Origin: Osedax fenrisi
Lineage: Eukaryota > Annelida > Polychaeta > Sabellida > Siboglinidae
Assembly (NCBI GenBank): GCA_964019155.1
Contig: OZ025242.1
Span: 71,130,728-71,194,727, forward strand
DNA: 64,000 nucleotides
Reading direction: 5' to 3'
How positions within the stretch are numbered: the first letter of the stretch is position 1; each line of letters begins with the position of its first letter. The notes under the pieces are model-generated. The model did no database searches, was not told where the DNA came from, and saw only the letters and a list, made by a program, of their open reading frames with translations. Both the position numbers and the translations under genes were made by a program. Below, one piece after another: positions 1-11,012 of this stretch.

Positions 1-23
1 TATTAATTATGTATACATGCACA

Positions 24-185
24 TTCGGCATGCATAAACCGAGGCGTTTTGTTATTATATGTAAACCCAATGTTAATTTTTGTACCATGTTGATTTGGGT
101 ATCAATAAATATTTATTTTTTCTTCCATATTTTTGTTTATTTATTTTTTTGTTTACCTAATAAACTATATATTATTATATACCAA
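24..185 (+). repeat. Dispersed repeat family A, copy 1
   Basis: The stretch starting near ttcggcatgcataaaccgag and ending near cctaataaactatatatta recurs at 5764-5905 on the same strand and at 3450-3607 on the opposite strand. Each copy runs into a TAT/ATT-rich tail, as expected for the 3' end of a retroposon (SINE or truncated LINE). The short open frames here are chance frames. Ends are approximate and the family was not recognised. Confidence 0.7.
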
Positions 186-1071
186 AATTGTAAGCAAGAA
201 AAAAAGTACATAATAATTCAATAAAGGTGGGTTACATGTGGTATATTTTAAAATAGATATCTAATTATATGTATTTATAACATTTAACACAATATATATA
301 TTATAAACTATAATATTGAATAGAAATAAATTATACAATGTACTGTATTAAGGATACCTTAATGCTACATATGTTCTATTAATAGATGTTTACATGTATT
401 TAATAGGAAAAATAGTGGTCTACTAAAAATGTATTAACTATTAAATTATTATAATTATTAAAATAAAAGATAAAATTATGAATATTTAAAATTGTACATA
501 TTATTAAATTAAAAAATTTCAATTAATTATTGAAGGACTTAAAAGTATTTTAATGAATGAAATTAGTGATTGAAAGTAATTATTCTGAGTAAATTGATTT
601 AAAAGATTTACAATATATTATGAAAAATGTATGAAGTATATATACAGATGATACCTTATTACATTGTGTTATTATGAATAAATAGCTATTTATGAATATA
701 GATTATTTAAATGCATATATAATATTATTTATTTTAGGTTTTAAAATTCTAAAAACGTAAAAAAAAAATAATTCTTATATTAATTAAATTATTTATATGA
801 TATACTTTTAAAAGTGTTTATTATATAGTTACATTTTACGTAAAAACATAATTTATAAATCATCTTAAAGATAATATTTAATATATAAATAATATATAAA
901 CAAAATGTGAAATAATGTAGTTGTTCTCAATTGCAGAGGTCACACCTGACAGACTGAATTACTTACAGTTAATATGGATTGTATTACACTCGCAAGAGGG
1001 TTCAGAGATAAGGTAATGACACCTGCGACTCTAGGTAACTACTTCTAGTATCAGTGGAGAGAGATATTAAC

Positions 1072-1141
1072 CCTTCCGTTTGTCTTCAGTACTTGGAAGC
1101 TTTCCTTCTCTAATCTCACGATAACACCAACAGTTTGAGCG
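1072..1141 (-). CDS. SUPT5H: SPT5 exon 14, last one visible
   Basis: Acceptor cttgcag, proposed donor GTTAAT. Encodes AQTVGVIVRLEKESFQVLK then TNGR, matching QTVGVIVRLERETFQVL of the family. The following exon (family motif VVTVRHQAV) was not found in the remaining 1,071 bases. Confidence 0.85.
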
Positions 1142-4100
1142 CTGCAAGTGTGTGGATGTGTGTGTGTGAGTGAGAGAGTGCAAGTGTGTGTGCGTGTGTA
1201 GGGTAGTGTGCTGGTATGATCACTAACTCTATTTGAACCATGTCCCCAAACTGGAATTGTCCGAGACTGTCCACTCCTGTAGCCATGTCTGTACACAACT
1301 GTAGGTCTTTGTTGCGTACCTTTAACTGTGAACCATGTGTGTGTGTGTTAGTATTTATACATAGGTAGTGTGGCACACACACACACTCTCACACACACAC
1401 ATGCACATTAAGGGTGATCATAGAAAAAAAAGTTTTTTTGGACACATCGCATCTTATAGCTATTGAAATTCTAAGAATATATGTACACTTTTTTTTTGAG
1501 TCATTTTTTACGACACGACATACTGTCAATCTTTTCTTTAGTCATTTTTTACGATTTTTTACATGTACTGTTAAAATTACATGTACTGTTACAAACAATG
1601 TTAAATTCCAAGATATTTCCAGGACATTTTTTTTTTAATTCTATTTTTTATATTTTCTATTCCATTATTATAAAATAAATAGTGTGTTAAAATTTGATAA
1701 CAAATTATTCATTACAAAGGTTTTAAATACTTATTTTTTTATAATTTATTTTTTATAATGCAATATTTGTATCTAACTACATGTTAAACTTCACGAGGCT
1801 GTCGTGTGACCTTAGATTAATAAAAATAAAACAAAATTTGTGTGCTTCATTTTAATGGTATATTTATTAAGAAAAACATAGTCCGATGTTAATCTGTTAA
1901 TTTACAATTTTCTATGATCGCCCTTAACACACACACACATGCACACACACACCTACAGGCACGTTCACACACACAGCTACAGGCACACACACACACACCT
2001 ACAGGCACGTTCACACACACAGCTACAGGCACACACACACACACACACCTACAGGCACATTCACACACACAGCTACAGGTTCACACACACACCTACAGGC
2101 ACGTTCTCACACACCCACACACACACACCTACAGGCACGCTCACACACACACACACACCTACACACCTACTACTACTAACCTCGTGCATGGTTAGATCGG
2201 AGAACAGTACAGCGATGTTGTCGTCCACTCTGACGATCAGACCTGTGTCACCTTCAAACTGACCTCTAAGCACCTTCACGTGGTCGCCCATCCGGAAATG
2301 TTTACGTATCTCGTGACAGGGAAACTCTAGGGCGTCCTGTGTAAAGAGGGTGTGTGTGTCTTAATCAATAACATTACGTAACAATTCTTAATAATAATAT
2401 TTTTAATTTAAAATAATCTATAAATAACATTTGCAATATTTATCAATTGAATAATAATCATAGGAAGTATTACAAAATTGTTTATTTAAATAGAGTAAAT
2501 AACTATAAATTAAATACATATATATTAACAATTATAAATAGAGAATTCCTACAATACAGCTTTATAAAGAACTTTACACTTACATTAAGTTACCAGTGAT
2601 AAAAGTTACACAGATGATAGACGAGTGATTATCATAAATGAAAACAGTATCCATATGAAGATATATAATAAACATTGTATTATTTAAAAAAAAATTTAAT
2701 TTCATTTTATGAAATCCATTCATCCCATCCAGGAACTTAGATGAAGTTTTATAAACAAATAGATATAATGTCCCATTGAAAGCATGATAGGACATCCGCG
2801 TTTTAATGAAAGCCTATAATTTTGTATAAACAATTATATAATATCACTTCTAAATATTAGTTTAAGACCTGTTTTATTGGTCAGGATAGGGTTTGAACCC
2901 GCTTCCTACTACCTGTGTGTGTATCAAACACCCTGCTGAGCTACACAGGTAGTTACAGATCACATATCATTATATAATGATTAAACGTAATGCGGGCTTA
3001 GCTATTGCATTTCAGTCGCGTTTAATGTATGTCCATTACATCAGTCGGTATTTAAATCTATCATCTATGCATAGAGGCACCCGTGAGCGTAGGTTCACAA
3101 TTAAGCATTAGCCGTTTACATAGCGGCGGGTCACTATCTCCGCGATAATAGTGGGCGGGGGGCGTGGCTTATCGCCGCTGACCTTGAGATCCTTGTGATG
3201 CGGTTGCATGGTGATCTTGTCGCCGTCGATGCGGATCACCTTACCCTCGAGATTGGAGAGTTCACCTTCGATGACCTTGATGAGGTCGCCGGTAGAGATA
3301 CCGTGCGCCATCGCTAACTCAGACCCAGTCGCCTGTTTCAGGGAACCTTTGTCCGGAGCGACTGCGCGGGGGGTGTATGTAAGTACATGCATTTATGTGC
3401 ATGTATGTATGTAGAGATGTATGTAAGTATATGTGTGTGTGTTTAATAATAATAATAATATATATTTATTAGGTGAACAAGACAAAAAAATAAACAAATT
3501 TATGGAAGAAAAAATAGATATGAAATGATACCCAAATCGACATAGTACAAAAATTAACATTGGGTTTACATTTAATAACAAAACGCCTCGGTTTAATCAG
3601 CGCCGAACAATATATAACAATAAGTATGTGTGCGTATGTATATATATGAGCGCAGTATAGGAACAATTATAAGTAATTATTCATAATGTATTTGTTTCTC
3701 ATATACGATTATACTATCTCTCCCTCTACCTTTCAGATGAGAGTTGTACAAACAATATTAGAGTTATTCTGTGTAGTAATGTATGCATTATACGGTATAC
3801 ATACATGCTTTAAATGTTGAGTTATATTTACAGTAATAGTTGTACTAGTTTATACACTCAGAACTATGATGTTATAATGTTACGTTACCGGAGTTACATG
3901 ATCAATACATTAGTTTACACATTAGTTGAATAGCGCCACCTATGTAGAGTGGAGTATAATTATTTGCAAATTATTACTTCTATCAAATTATGTAAAAGAA
4001 AAACAAAGAGTTATTCTTATTGGTCTATTTGTTCTAATACTATTGAGGATAGGGGTTATGGTTCTAATGGGGTTACTGGTGGGGAGGGGGGAAGAGGAGG

Positions 4101-7100
4101 GTGGATGCTAACAGTCGATATGAGCAGCCTCCAGGGAGTCTTCGTAACGCTCCAGTTCAGATAGGGTGGGCTTCACTCCTTCTGTGATCTGCAGCGGTAC
4201 AGTTAGGTAATGGGTAGTTAGGCTCACAGGTTGACATCAGCGTTGTGGTGTGTATGTGTATAATGATTATAGAATAAGGTTTAGGTTTGAACGCGAGTGA
4301 AGTTAATCTCTAATGCAGTGATGGGCGTACTACTATTGATTGTTATGATTGTAATACATTATTATAAGTTACTAGAGTTACTAGCGGGGCTAATGTGGGG
4401 TGGGAAGACATACCACAGCTGAGAGGGCGTGCGACTTGAAGAGGAACCCCTTACGGGAGTAGCGGTTAGACTCGAATATGTAGAAGTCCCCATCCATAGT
4501 GACGTCACCCCCGATAGCTCTGTTCAGCGAGGTAGTGTTTTTAGTTAAGGTAGCGATGCTGCTAGTACACACGCGCATACATACACGCGCACACACACGC
4601 TTACACACACGCGCTCAGCACAGCTACTAACTTGATGGCGTCTACGTCAAAGAGTTTCTGTTGAGGCTTTCCTTTCTTCTTGATCGGTTCTCGATTCTAA
4701 GAAGAGAATTGTGTGTAATATTGTTATGCTTTATAATAGCTATGTTCAGTATGAGTGTATATAGTGTGTATAATAGCTATATTATGAGTGTATATAGTGT
4801 GTATAATAGCTATGTTATGAGTGTATATAGTGTGTATAATAGCTATGTTCAGTATGAGTGTATATAGTGTGTATAATAACTATATTATGAGTGTATATAG
4901 TGTGTATAATAGCTATGTTATGAGTGTATATAGTGTGTATAATAGCTATGTTATGAGTGTATATAGTGTGTATAATAGCTATGTTATGAGTGTATATAGT
5001 GTGTATAATAGCTATATTATGAGTGTATATAGTGTGTATAATAGCTATATTATGAGTGTATATAGTGTGTATAATAGCTATGTTATGAGTATATATAGTG
5101 TGTATAATAGCTATATTATGAGTGTATATAGTGTGTATAATAGCTATATTATGAGTGTATATAGTGTGTATAATAGCTATATTATGAGTGTATATAGTGT
5201 GTATAATAGCTATGTTATGAGTGTATTTAGTGTATGTAATAGCTATGTTATGAGTGTATATAGTGTGTATAATAGCTATATTATGAGTGTATATAGTGTG
5301 TATAATAGCTATGTTATGAGTGTATTTAGTGTATGTAATAGCTATATTATGAGTGTATATAGTGTGTATAATAGCTATGTTATGAGTGTATTTAGTGTAT
5401 GTAATAGCTATATTATGAATGTATATAATGAATGAAAGTTTGTACATAAATCACATAAGAAGGTAGGAACATTGCCCACTAACCATGTGATTTCTGAGAG
5501 CTCCCCTCATCTTCGTGTAGTCTATACGAGGTAGTATCTTCAAGGTCAACGTATTGTTTGCCTGGTCCACGTGGTCAATCTGGGGGGGGGGATGGGGTTA
5601 GTGAAGGTCACCGACTTATTATCATGGTAGGGGTGATTGACACGTAAGTACTACATTAGTATAAGCTTACCTAATATAGGGGGGGGTAGAGAGATACACT
5701 ACAAGTAAGCTAAACACATACACTAGTATAGCTTCTTACCTATAGGTGGTTTATACAACACAAGTATGTTCGGCATGCATAAACCAAGGCGTTTTGTTAT
5801 TATATGTAAACCCAATGTTAATTTTTGTACCGTGTCGATTTGGGTATCTATTCATATCTATTTTGTATGTTTACCTAATAAACTATATATTAGTATTATT
5901 ATTAAGTAAGCAATACACACTAGTAGACCTAAGCTAACCTAAATAGTACTATGTAGTGCGGGGGGTACATAGAGATATACTACCGGAGTAAGCTGTACAT
6001 ACACTAGTATAAGTTGACCTAAGGTATAGGACTGACATAGGAGGAGAGCTATACTGACCTGAGCGAGATCATCCTTGTAGATGCTGCGCTTAAGTCTGAC
6101 CCACTGATCTTTCTTCATGAGGGTGTTCTCCTTGACGATCCTCATCACGTCTGTCATCTCTTTAATAGGAACCATCTGCGTGGGGGTGGAGGGGTGAGAG
6201 GGAGTGAGGGGGAGAGTGAGGGAGAGAGAGATAAGGGGTATCCCACTACAAGTATTTCCGGCAAGTTACCGGAAATATTGCAACTTTAAAACTATTTTCT
6301 ATCAAGTTAATTACAATTTGAGTGGGATACCCCTTACTTTCCGGCAACTTGCCGGCAATATAGTAACTTTTAAGGGGGTATCCCACTACAACTTGATAGA
6401 AAATCGTTTTAAAGTTAAAATATTGTCGGCAAGTTGCCGGAAATACTTGTAGTGGGATACCCCCTATAAATAGAGAGGGGAAAGAGAGATAGAAAGATAG
6501 GGGTTAGAATCAATGCTTAGACCGAGCTGTGAAACATAACTTTAATGCTCGACTCATTTCGTATCTATAATAATAATAATAGAATATGAAAGCTGTGATG
6601 AATTATTATCGAATGATTATTATAATTATAAATAATTATTGATACAATTTTGTACATAATTACACTGATTTCAATAGGCAATTATGTTATTTTTGCATAA
6701 ATAAAATTTAAATTCGGTTCAATTAAATAACATTTTTAAGTTAAGATTATATATTAAATCAACAAAGGTAATTGATGTAGATATCAAATAATGAAACCGA
6801 TATCTAACTCCATCTATCATTTTTAATATTTGTAAATTAATCATTTTTTAAATTTATAAATATAAATATTAATATAACTTTATATATTTCAAAATAATAA
6901 AATTATAAAACAATCAATAATACTTATATTATAAGCTATAAAGAGAAGAGGTTAAATTTACTATATAAAATTAAAGTTACTAGTATTCAAAAGTTAGTTA
7001 TAGTATGGCATGACCCTTTACAATAATACTGTGATTTATTATATTATTATGAAAATTATAACATATATGAATTACAATTTAAATGTAGACATAAAATAGA

Positions 7101-8277
7101 ATTCATGTACTTTATATATTATATATCGATAACATAATATATTTCAATATATTCATTTAAAATTAAATATTAATATCATTTATTAAATTAATCTAAATAC
7201 TTTAAATCTATGAATTTCAAATGATTATAAATATCTTATATAACTATTGCAATATTTTACGATAAGAAAAAGCAATATTAAAATAAAATGTATTACTTGA
7301 TATTATTAAATGTATTATATTATTAGTAGAAGTTATCACGAAGGTTACAAACCTGTTGTTTCCATTGACCGATGCGAAGGGCGTTGATGCCCTCTATTGC
7401 GACCTTGACGTGGGTTTGTTTGTAGGCTTCGATGTAGATGTAACCTTTCAGTGTTTCTTTGGCCACCACCGACTTGATTTGCAGGGGCTATAGTCGGGGT
7501 AGTAGAGTATAGTTTTGTGTAGTATAATATAACTAATACAGTTTATAATATTTTTATTTTAAAATAGAGTAATATAGAGTGATTAAGATGGTATTAAACA
7601 TTACAATTACATTAGGATATGGAGGCCACAATGATACTTGTGCAGGTCTACATGCAGGCGCTAACCTCGTCCGTGGTTTGATAGGCGATGAACTTCCTCA
7701 TGATGGATACCGCCACGTCGATTTCCTGACCAATCAGACACTTCACCAGCCAGAGGTTAGGATCCCTGGTGAGAGGGCGATGAATCAATGATGATATCAT
7801 CTATAACTACTACTTATTGATGTAAATAATCACTTTTTTATGGTTCATTTTAAATGCGTTTAAAATGGATTTTTAACCAGTATTTGTTTGTTTTTTATCC
7901 ATTTTTTTCTAAACCAATATATGATAATGATAATTTATTAATAATGCAACATAATACTAATCATAATTAATGTAATCATGATTCTATATATTTATATATA
8001 GTGATAGTATAGCAATATTACTGATATATTTTCGGCATTACACTAACGTCTATACTTTATATTGAATCTAATCACTATTTATTATAGCTATTATTATAGT
8101 ATTAATATTTGTATATTAGAGGTAAAATTGTATATTTTACTATTATAAAATTATTAATATAACACAATATAATAAATATATTTTTTTTTAAATATTGAAA
8201 AATATTTCCTATTATAAATATTATTGCATTTTTCGTTTGTTTTACTTTTTATCCACATTTAAAATGAGTTTAAATAA

Positions 8278-8315
<38 letters not shown>

Positions 8316-9586
8316 AACAACTAACTTGACACCGGGCAGCAGACCCTGTTGTGTAATCTCATCTGACATGCCGACACCCTCGCCGAAACGATCCGACGCC
8401 TCCTGCTGATTGTTGAACTTGTGCTGCAGGTAGTCGACTATCTGATCTTCGTCCTGGGCATTACTGTGTGAGGTGATGCGAGTTGTTACATCGCTACCGG
8501 TACTAGATAGTTAGCGGTCCTGGTCGCAGCGTAGTAAGAGGTAATACAGGAGAGGGAGAGAAGCCGGTACACACTCATCAACTGTGGCCTGTTTAGCACC
8601 ACCAGAGAGGAGTATAACACGGGGTTAACGTGTATAATCTACCACACATGGACGCCAGAGTAAGCTTTAATGAGACGGGTGGGAATGTACCTACCCAAAC
8701 ATGGCTACCAGAGTAAACTATAATGAGACGGGTGGGAATGTACCTACCCAAACATGGCTACCAGAATAAGCTATAATGAGACGGGTGGGAATGTACCTAC
8801 CCAAACATGGACGCCAGTCTCCGTTTGCCATCGATATCGGCAGCGCTGGGCCCTTCGTCTTCCCTCGCGATCACGGTGTCCTCGCATGTCTCGAAGCCCT
8901 CCTCCGCTCCTTCTTCGTCCGAGTCTTCGTCTTCGTCAACGTCTGTCAATCAAGATGGAGGTAGGTGTGTGTGTGTGTGTGTGTGTGTAAGACGGTGTTG
9001 GAGAAAAATTTAATTAAAATTAATCGTTTAAAAAAGAATATAATTGTATATTAGTAAAACGCGTATATTTTATATCGCGTACATTACTTAACGAGAATCT
9101 TACTAAATACTAGTGATGTAAATAAACATAATTATAAGTCACTATATTTTCAAAAAGTAGCGGTATCATATCGAGTTCGGGTAGTTACAAATAAAAAGTC
9201 TTAGATCGGGTAAAATATTAAAAGTATTAGATGGTACCATTAAAAGATTGTACTATCGACATCACTACTAAATATGTATACGATGCAATACAAGTCAACG
9301 TTGAACTTAACAAACACGCTACAAAGCGTCCACGTAGAACTAAACGTCTACATTGAACTAAACAAACACGCTACAAGCGTCTACGTAGACCTAAACGTGT
9401 ACTTAGGGCGCACTAACCGGCCTCGTCGATGATAAACTGCGAGGCGCGGAACTTCTTATGCGACGGTTCCTCGCGCTCGTAGTTGTTCTTCTCCGCTGCT
9501 TCGGGCTGTTCTTCCTCGTCTAGCTCCTCTTCTTCCGAGTCCATCCTTTCCGACACGTCCGTTATTGTTCCATCGCTTTCGGACAT
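1072..9586 (-). CDS. SUPT5H: Transcription elongation factor SPT5 (DSIF large subunit), 5' 14 exons, truncated by the window
   Basis: SPT5 pairs with SPT4 to form DSIF, which clamps RNA polymerase II and controls promoter-proximal pausing and processive elongation in the nucleus. Fourteen exons join in frame: 9586-9418, 8942-8801, 8463-8326, 7765-7666, 7487-7353, 6175-6059, 5579-5484, 4696-4632, 4519-4414, 4188-4113, 3361-3183, 2336-2181, 1325-1228 and 1141-1072, giving 549 codons of a family usually near 1,000-1,100 residues. Order seen: acidic N-terminus, NGN domain (exons 4-6, ending MVPIKEMTDV), KOW1 (exons 6-7, WVRLKR then LPRIDY), the GDFYIFESNRYSRKGFLFKS block (exon 9), KOW2 (exon 11) and KOW3 (exons 12-14, start MGDHVKV, LFSDLTMHE). 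KOW4 onward and the C-terminal repeats must lie left of position 1; no further exon was found in 1-1071. The start was chosen at the Met giving MSESDG, preceded directly by an acceptor-like tttgtcag. Boundaries come from homology, frame continuity and GT/AG sites. Confidence 0.95.
1228..1325 (-). CDS. SUPT5H: SPT5 exon 13
   Basis: Acceptor ttcacag, donor GTTAGT, ends in phase 2. Encodes LKVRNKDLQLCTDMATGVD and FGDMVQIE. The downstream intron is only 86 bp and largely TG/GA repeats. Confidence 0.88.
1920..2170 (+). repeat. CA-rich minisatellite in SPT5 intron 12
   Basis: Repeated units of the form (CA)n-cctacaggcacgttca and (CA)n-gctacaggcacac, about ten imperfect units. They keep several frames open by chance, which explains the long His/Thr-rich open frames on both strands. 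Confidence 0.9.
2181..2336 (-). CDS. SUPT5H: SPT5 exon 12 (KOW3)
   Basis: Acceptor acacag, donor GTTAGT, 52 codons in phase 0. Encodes DALEFPCHEIRKHFRMGDHV, GDTGLIVRV and VLFSDLTMHE. Confidence 0.93.
2690..2957 (-). mobile_element. tRNA-headed SINE in SPT5 intron 11
   Basis: On the minus strand the head (about 2957-2883) has an A-box-like TAGCTCAGCAGGGTG and a B-box-like GGGTTCAAACCC, the internal pol III promoter of a tRNA-derived SINE. The body ends near ctggatgggatgaatgg. The copy at 31000-31292 has the same head, a shared region containing gacctgttttattggtc, and the same catcccatccagga block, so this is a family and not a solitary tRNA gene. Confidence 0.8.
3183..3361 (-). CDS. SUPT5H: SPT5 exon 11 (KOW2)
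   Basis: Acceptor gcgcag, donor GTCAGC. Encodes STGDLIKVIEGELSNLEGKV and IDGDKITMQPHHKDLK, the KOW2 fold with its conserved Gly in the NLEGKV turn. Confidence 0.92.
3450..3607 (-). repeat. Dispersed repeat family A, copy 2 (inverted)
   Basis: Inverse of the copies at 24-185 and 5764-5905: aaaacgcctcggtttaatca and aacattgggtttacat are shared. It ends in an ATA/AAT tract. It lies in SPT5 intron 10. Confidence 0.7.
4113..4188 (-). CDS. SUPT5H: SPT5 exon 10
   Basis: Acceptor gctgcag, donor GTTAGC, ends in phase 1. Encodes ITEGVKPTLSELERYED, matching the family's ITEGVKPTLSELEKFED. Confidence 0.9.
4414..4519 (-). CDS. SUPT5H: SPT5 exon 9
   Basis: Acceptor ctgaacag, donor GTATGT. Encodes AIGGDVTMDGDFYIFES and NRYSRKGFLFKSHALSAV, a highly conserved block of the KOW1-KOW2 linker. 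Confidence 0.9.
4632..4696 (-). CDS. SUPT5H: SPT5 exon 8
   Basis: A 65-nt exon between acceptor ttcttag and donor GTTAGT. Encodes the basic KKKGKPQQKLFDVDAIK stretch that matches the KRPPQRLFDAEKI region of other SPT5 proteins. Confidence 0.85.
4735..5430 (+). repeat. 33-bp minisatellite in SPT5 intron 7
   Basis: About 21 copies of a 33-bp unit containing gtgtatatagtgtgtataat followed by agctatattatga, with a tatta/tgtta variant and a gtgtatttagtgtatgtaat variant near the right end. As 33 is divisible by three, one frame on each strand stays open (204 and 210 codons). These repetitive frames are not genes. The array fills most of intron 7. Confidence 0.95.
5484..5579 (-). CDS. SUPT5H: SPT5 exon 7 (KOW1)
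   Basis: Acceptor cccag behind a G run on the plus strand, donor GTTAGT. Encodes IDHVDQANNTLTLKILPRID, closing KOW1. Confidence 0.87.
5764..5905 (+). repeat. Dispersed repeat family A, copy 3
   Basis: Near-identical to 24-185 over ttcggcatgcataaacc and ttttgttattatatgtaaac, with a shortened middle. It lies in SPT5 intron 6. Confidence 0.7.
6059..6175 (-). CDS. SUPT5H: SPT5 exon 6 (NGN end, KOW1 start)
   Basis: Acceptor ccacgcag, donor GTCAGT, 39 codons in phase 0. Encodes MVPIKEMTDVMRIVKE and WVRLKRSIYKDDLAQ. Confidence 0.92.
6235..6467. mobile_element. Fold-back MITE, inverted dimer, in SPT5 intron 5
   Basis: The outer ends are ggggtatcccactacaag and its complement. The left unit (about 6236-6332) itself begins ggggtatcccact and ends agtgggatacccc. 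The right unit (about 6374-6467) is its inverted copy, separated by a spacer with ccggcaacttgccgg. A single related unit lies at 39638-39760. No transposase is present, so it is non-autonomous. The target duplication is not clear (TA or ATA). Confidence 0.85.
7353..7487 (-). CDS. SUPT5H: SPT5 exon 5 (NGN domain core)
   Basis: Acceptor actatag, donor GTTTGT, 45 codons, phase 0 at both ends. Encodes PLQIKSVVAKE, GYIYIEAYKQTHVK and GINALRIGQWKQQ. Confidence 0.9.
7666..7765 (-). CDS. SUPT5H: SPT5 exon 4 (NGN domain start)
   Basis: Acceptor ctcaccag, donor GTTAGC. Encodes DPNLWLVKC and MRKFIAYQTTDE, the first strand and helix of the NGN domain that binds SPT4. Confidence 0.9.
8278..8314 (+). repeat. 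(ACT)n microsatellite
   Basis: About 12 perfect ACT units lie a few bases from the exon 3 donor of SPT5, on the intron side. Confidence 0.95.
8326..8463 (-). CDS. SUPT5H: SPT5 exon 3
   Basis: Acceptor cacacag, donor GTTAGT, phase 2 to 2. Encodes QDEDQIVDYLQHKF and MSDEITQQGLLPGVK, the conserved segment just before the NGN domain. Confidence 0.88.
8644..8815. repeat. 53-bp tandem triplication including the exon 2 splice donor
   Basis: The block with acctacccaaacatgg and ccaga.taa.ct.taatgagacgggtgggaatgt is repeated at 53-bp spacing, with acctaccca at 8689, 8742 and 8795. The 8795 copy spans the 3' end of SPT5 exon 2 and its donor; the other two lie in intron 2. A partial fourth edge is at 8644-8660. 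Two decoy donors GTAGGT are therefore present. Using one would read through an in-frame TAG right after exon 2. Confidence 0.9.
8801..8942 (-). CDS. SUPT5H: SPT5 exon 2 (acidic region, KRRLASMF)
   Basis: Begins with the second part of an Asp codon after acceptor gacag, continues VDEDEDSDEE and ends KRRLASMFG at donor GTAGGT, phase 2. Its 3' edge and donor are copied twice more in the adjacent intron (8644-8815). Confidence 0.85.
9418..9586 (-). CDS. SUPT5H: SPT5 exon 1 (acidic N-terminus)
   Basis: Encodes the Ser/Glu/Asp-rich start and the KKFRASQFIIDEA segment matching the conserved FILDEA motif of SPT5. Donor GTTAGT, phase 1. The sequence just before the ATG (tttgtcag) resembles a 3' splice site, so a 5' UTR intron or spliced leader is possible but unproven. 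Confidence 0.88.
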
Positions 9587-9649
9587 CTGACAAACGGATA
9601 AGGTAATCGGCGAGGGCAATGTATAGAGCGAACTCGTAATTATTCGCCA

Positions 9650-10709
9650 ATATATATATATATTTATTTATTATATATATTATATTATATAATATATAAT
9701 TTAAATATATTAATATATAAATTTTTAATTAATACAATATATACAATATATCTTAATTAAATGTTTATAATATATTTGTATCATACATTGCGATAATAGT
9801 ATCAGAATACTATTGAATTATTGTCTTATCTTGATATATAATATAGATAACAAACATAAATCTACTCTTTTCAAAGTATTATTTTATATACACATGAACT
9901 GTCTAGATTCTATAATTTCCGGATAATACAAATGAAAACACTTTTTATTCGGGTTTTGATTCATAATATTTGAGTTATAAAATATGAATATATATATACA
10001 TATATGTCTACATTATTTTCTTGTTTATAGAGAACTTAAATAAAATAATACAAAGTTTATATTACAAATGCAAAGTAAAAGATAAATATTTATCTTATAC
10101 TGAGTATATATATATACTAGATATGTAATAAGAATCAAGTCTATATTTTATTTATATTACCAAGTCAATTCACATTATTGTATATTCATATTACAATACT
10201 TTTTAATTAATAGCATTTATCTACTTGTAATTATATTTAAAATATAAACTCTAAACAATAATAAAGCTATACTATTAGCTGATCCTTTATAGTTAGTGAT
10301 ACATGTTTAGTCATCTTTTCAAAAATTATATTATTTGTTCTTATATTTTAAAAATTAAATATAATACATAATATAAAAATTGCCAATATAATATATAGTT
10401 AAATATACAAGATATTATTTGTAAATGTAATATTGAATATACTTATTTAATAAATTACATTTAATATGTATATAATATATACATATTAAATGTAATTTAT
10501 TACTATATATATATATTTTACATGACAAATTATTACAAGTCTATAATATATAAATACAGTATATTTAAAGTAATATTAATTTAATATTATATACAATATT
10601 ATATATTATATAGTATATTTAACATAATATAATATTATTTTAAACATACTATATTTATATAATATTAAATTAACATTATTTTTAATTATTTAACGAATAT
10701 TATATTCTA
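9650..10709. other. AT-rich intergenic DNA upstream of SPT5
   Basis: Almost wholly A/T with short TA runs. No coding exon, RNA gene or recognisable element was seen. The SPT5 promoter would be expected at its left edge, but no core motif stands out against the A/T background. Confidence 0.6.
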
Positions 10710-10711
10710 TA

Positions 10712-10952
10712 GGTTACTGCACGAGTTGGGAACGGTTTTCAAAATGTTACCAGCAATTGAGGCGGGCGGCGAATGCGCATAGTTTATACACCATGTCATT
10801 TTAACTGTATAATATAGTTAACAATAGATTATATATTTATATTCACTCATCAATGCCTACCGATATTGATAAAGCTTATATAAAATATATTAGATATTTT
10901 ATTTATATTTATATTATATTATATATATATATTATATTACATTATATAATGT

Positions 10953-11012
<60 letters not shown>

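Noticed and set aside
900..1060. A further SPT5 exon left of exon 14
   Set aside because: The patch is less AT-rich and has acceptor-like AGs, but no frame gives the expected VVTVRHQAV-type sequence.
1914..2262. His/Thr-rich open frames
   Set aside because: They are frames through a CA-rich minisatellite; the real exon (2181-2336) is on the other strand.
2883..2957. A functional tRNA gene on the minus strand
   Set aside because: A and B boxes are present, but the body continues into a repeated SINE tail shared with 31000-31292, and the stems are not convincingly paired.
4815..5447. Two long open frames (204 and 210 codons) on opposite strands
   Set aside because: Both are translations of the 33-bp minisatellite in an SPT5 intron. 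Their length comes from the repeat period being a multiple of three.
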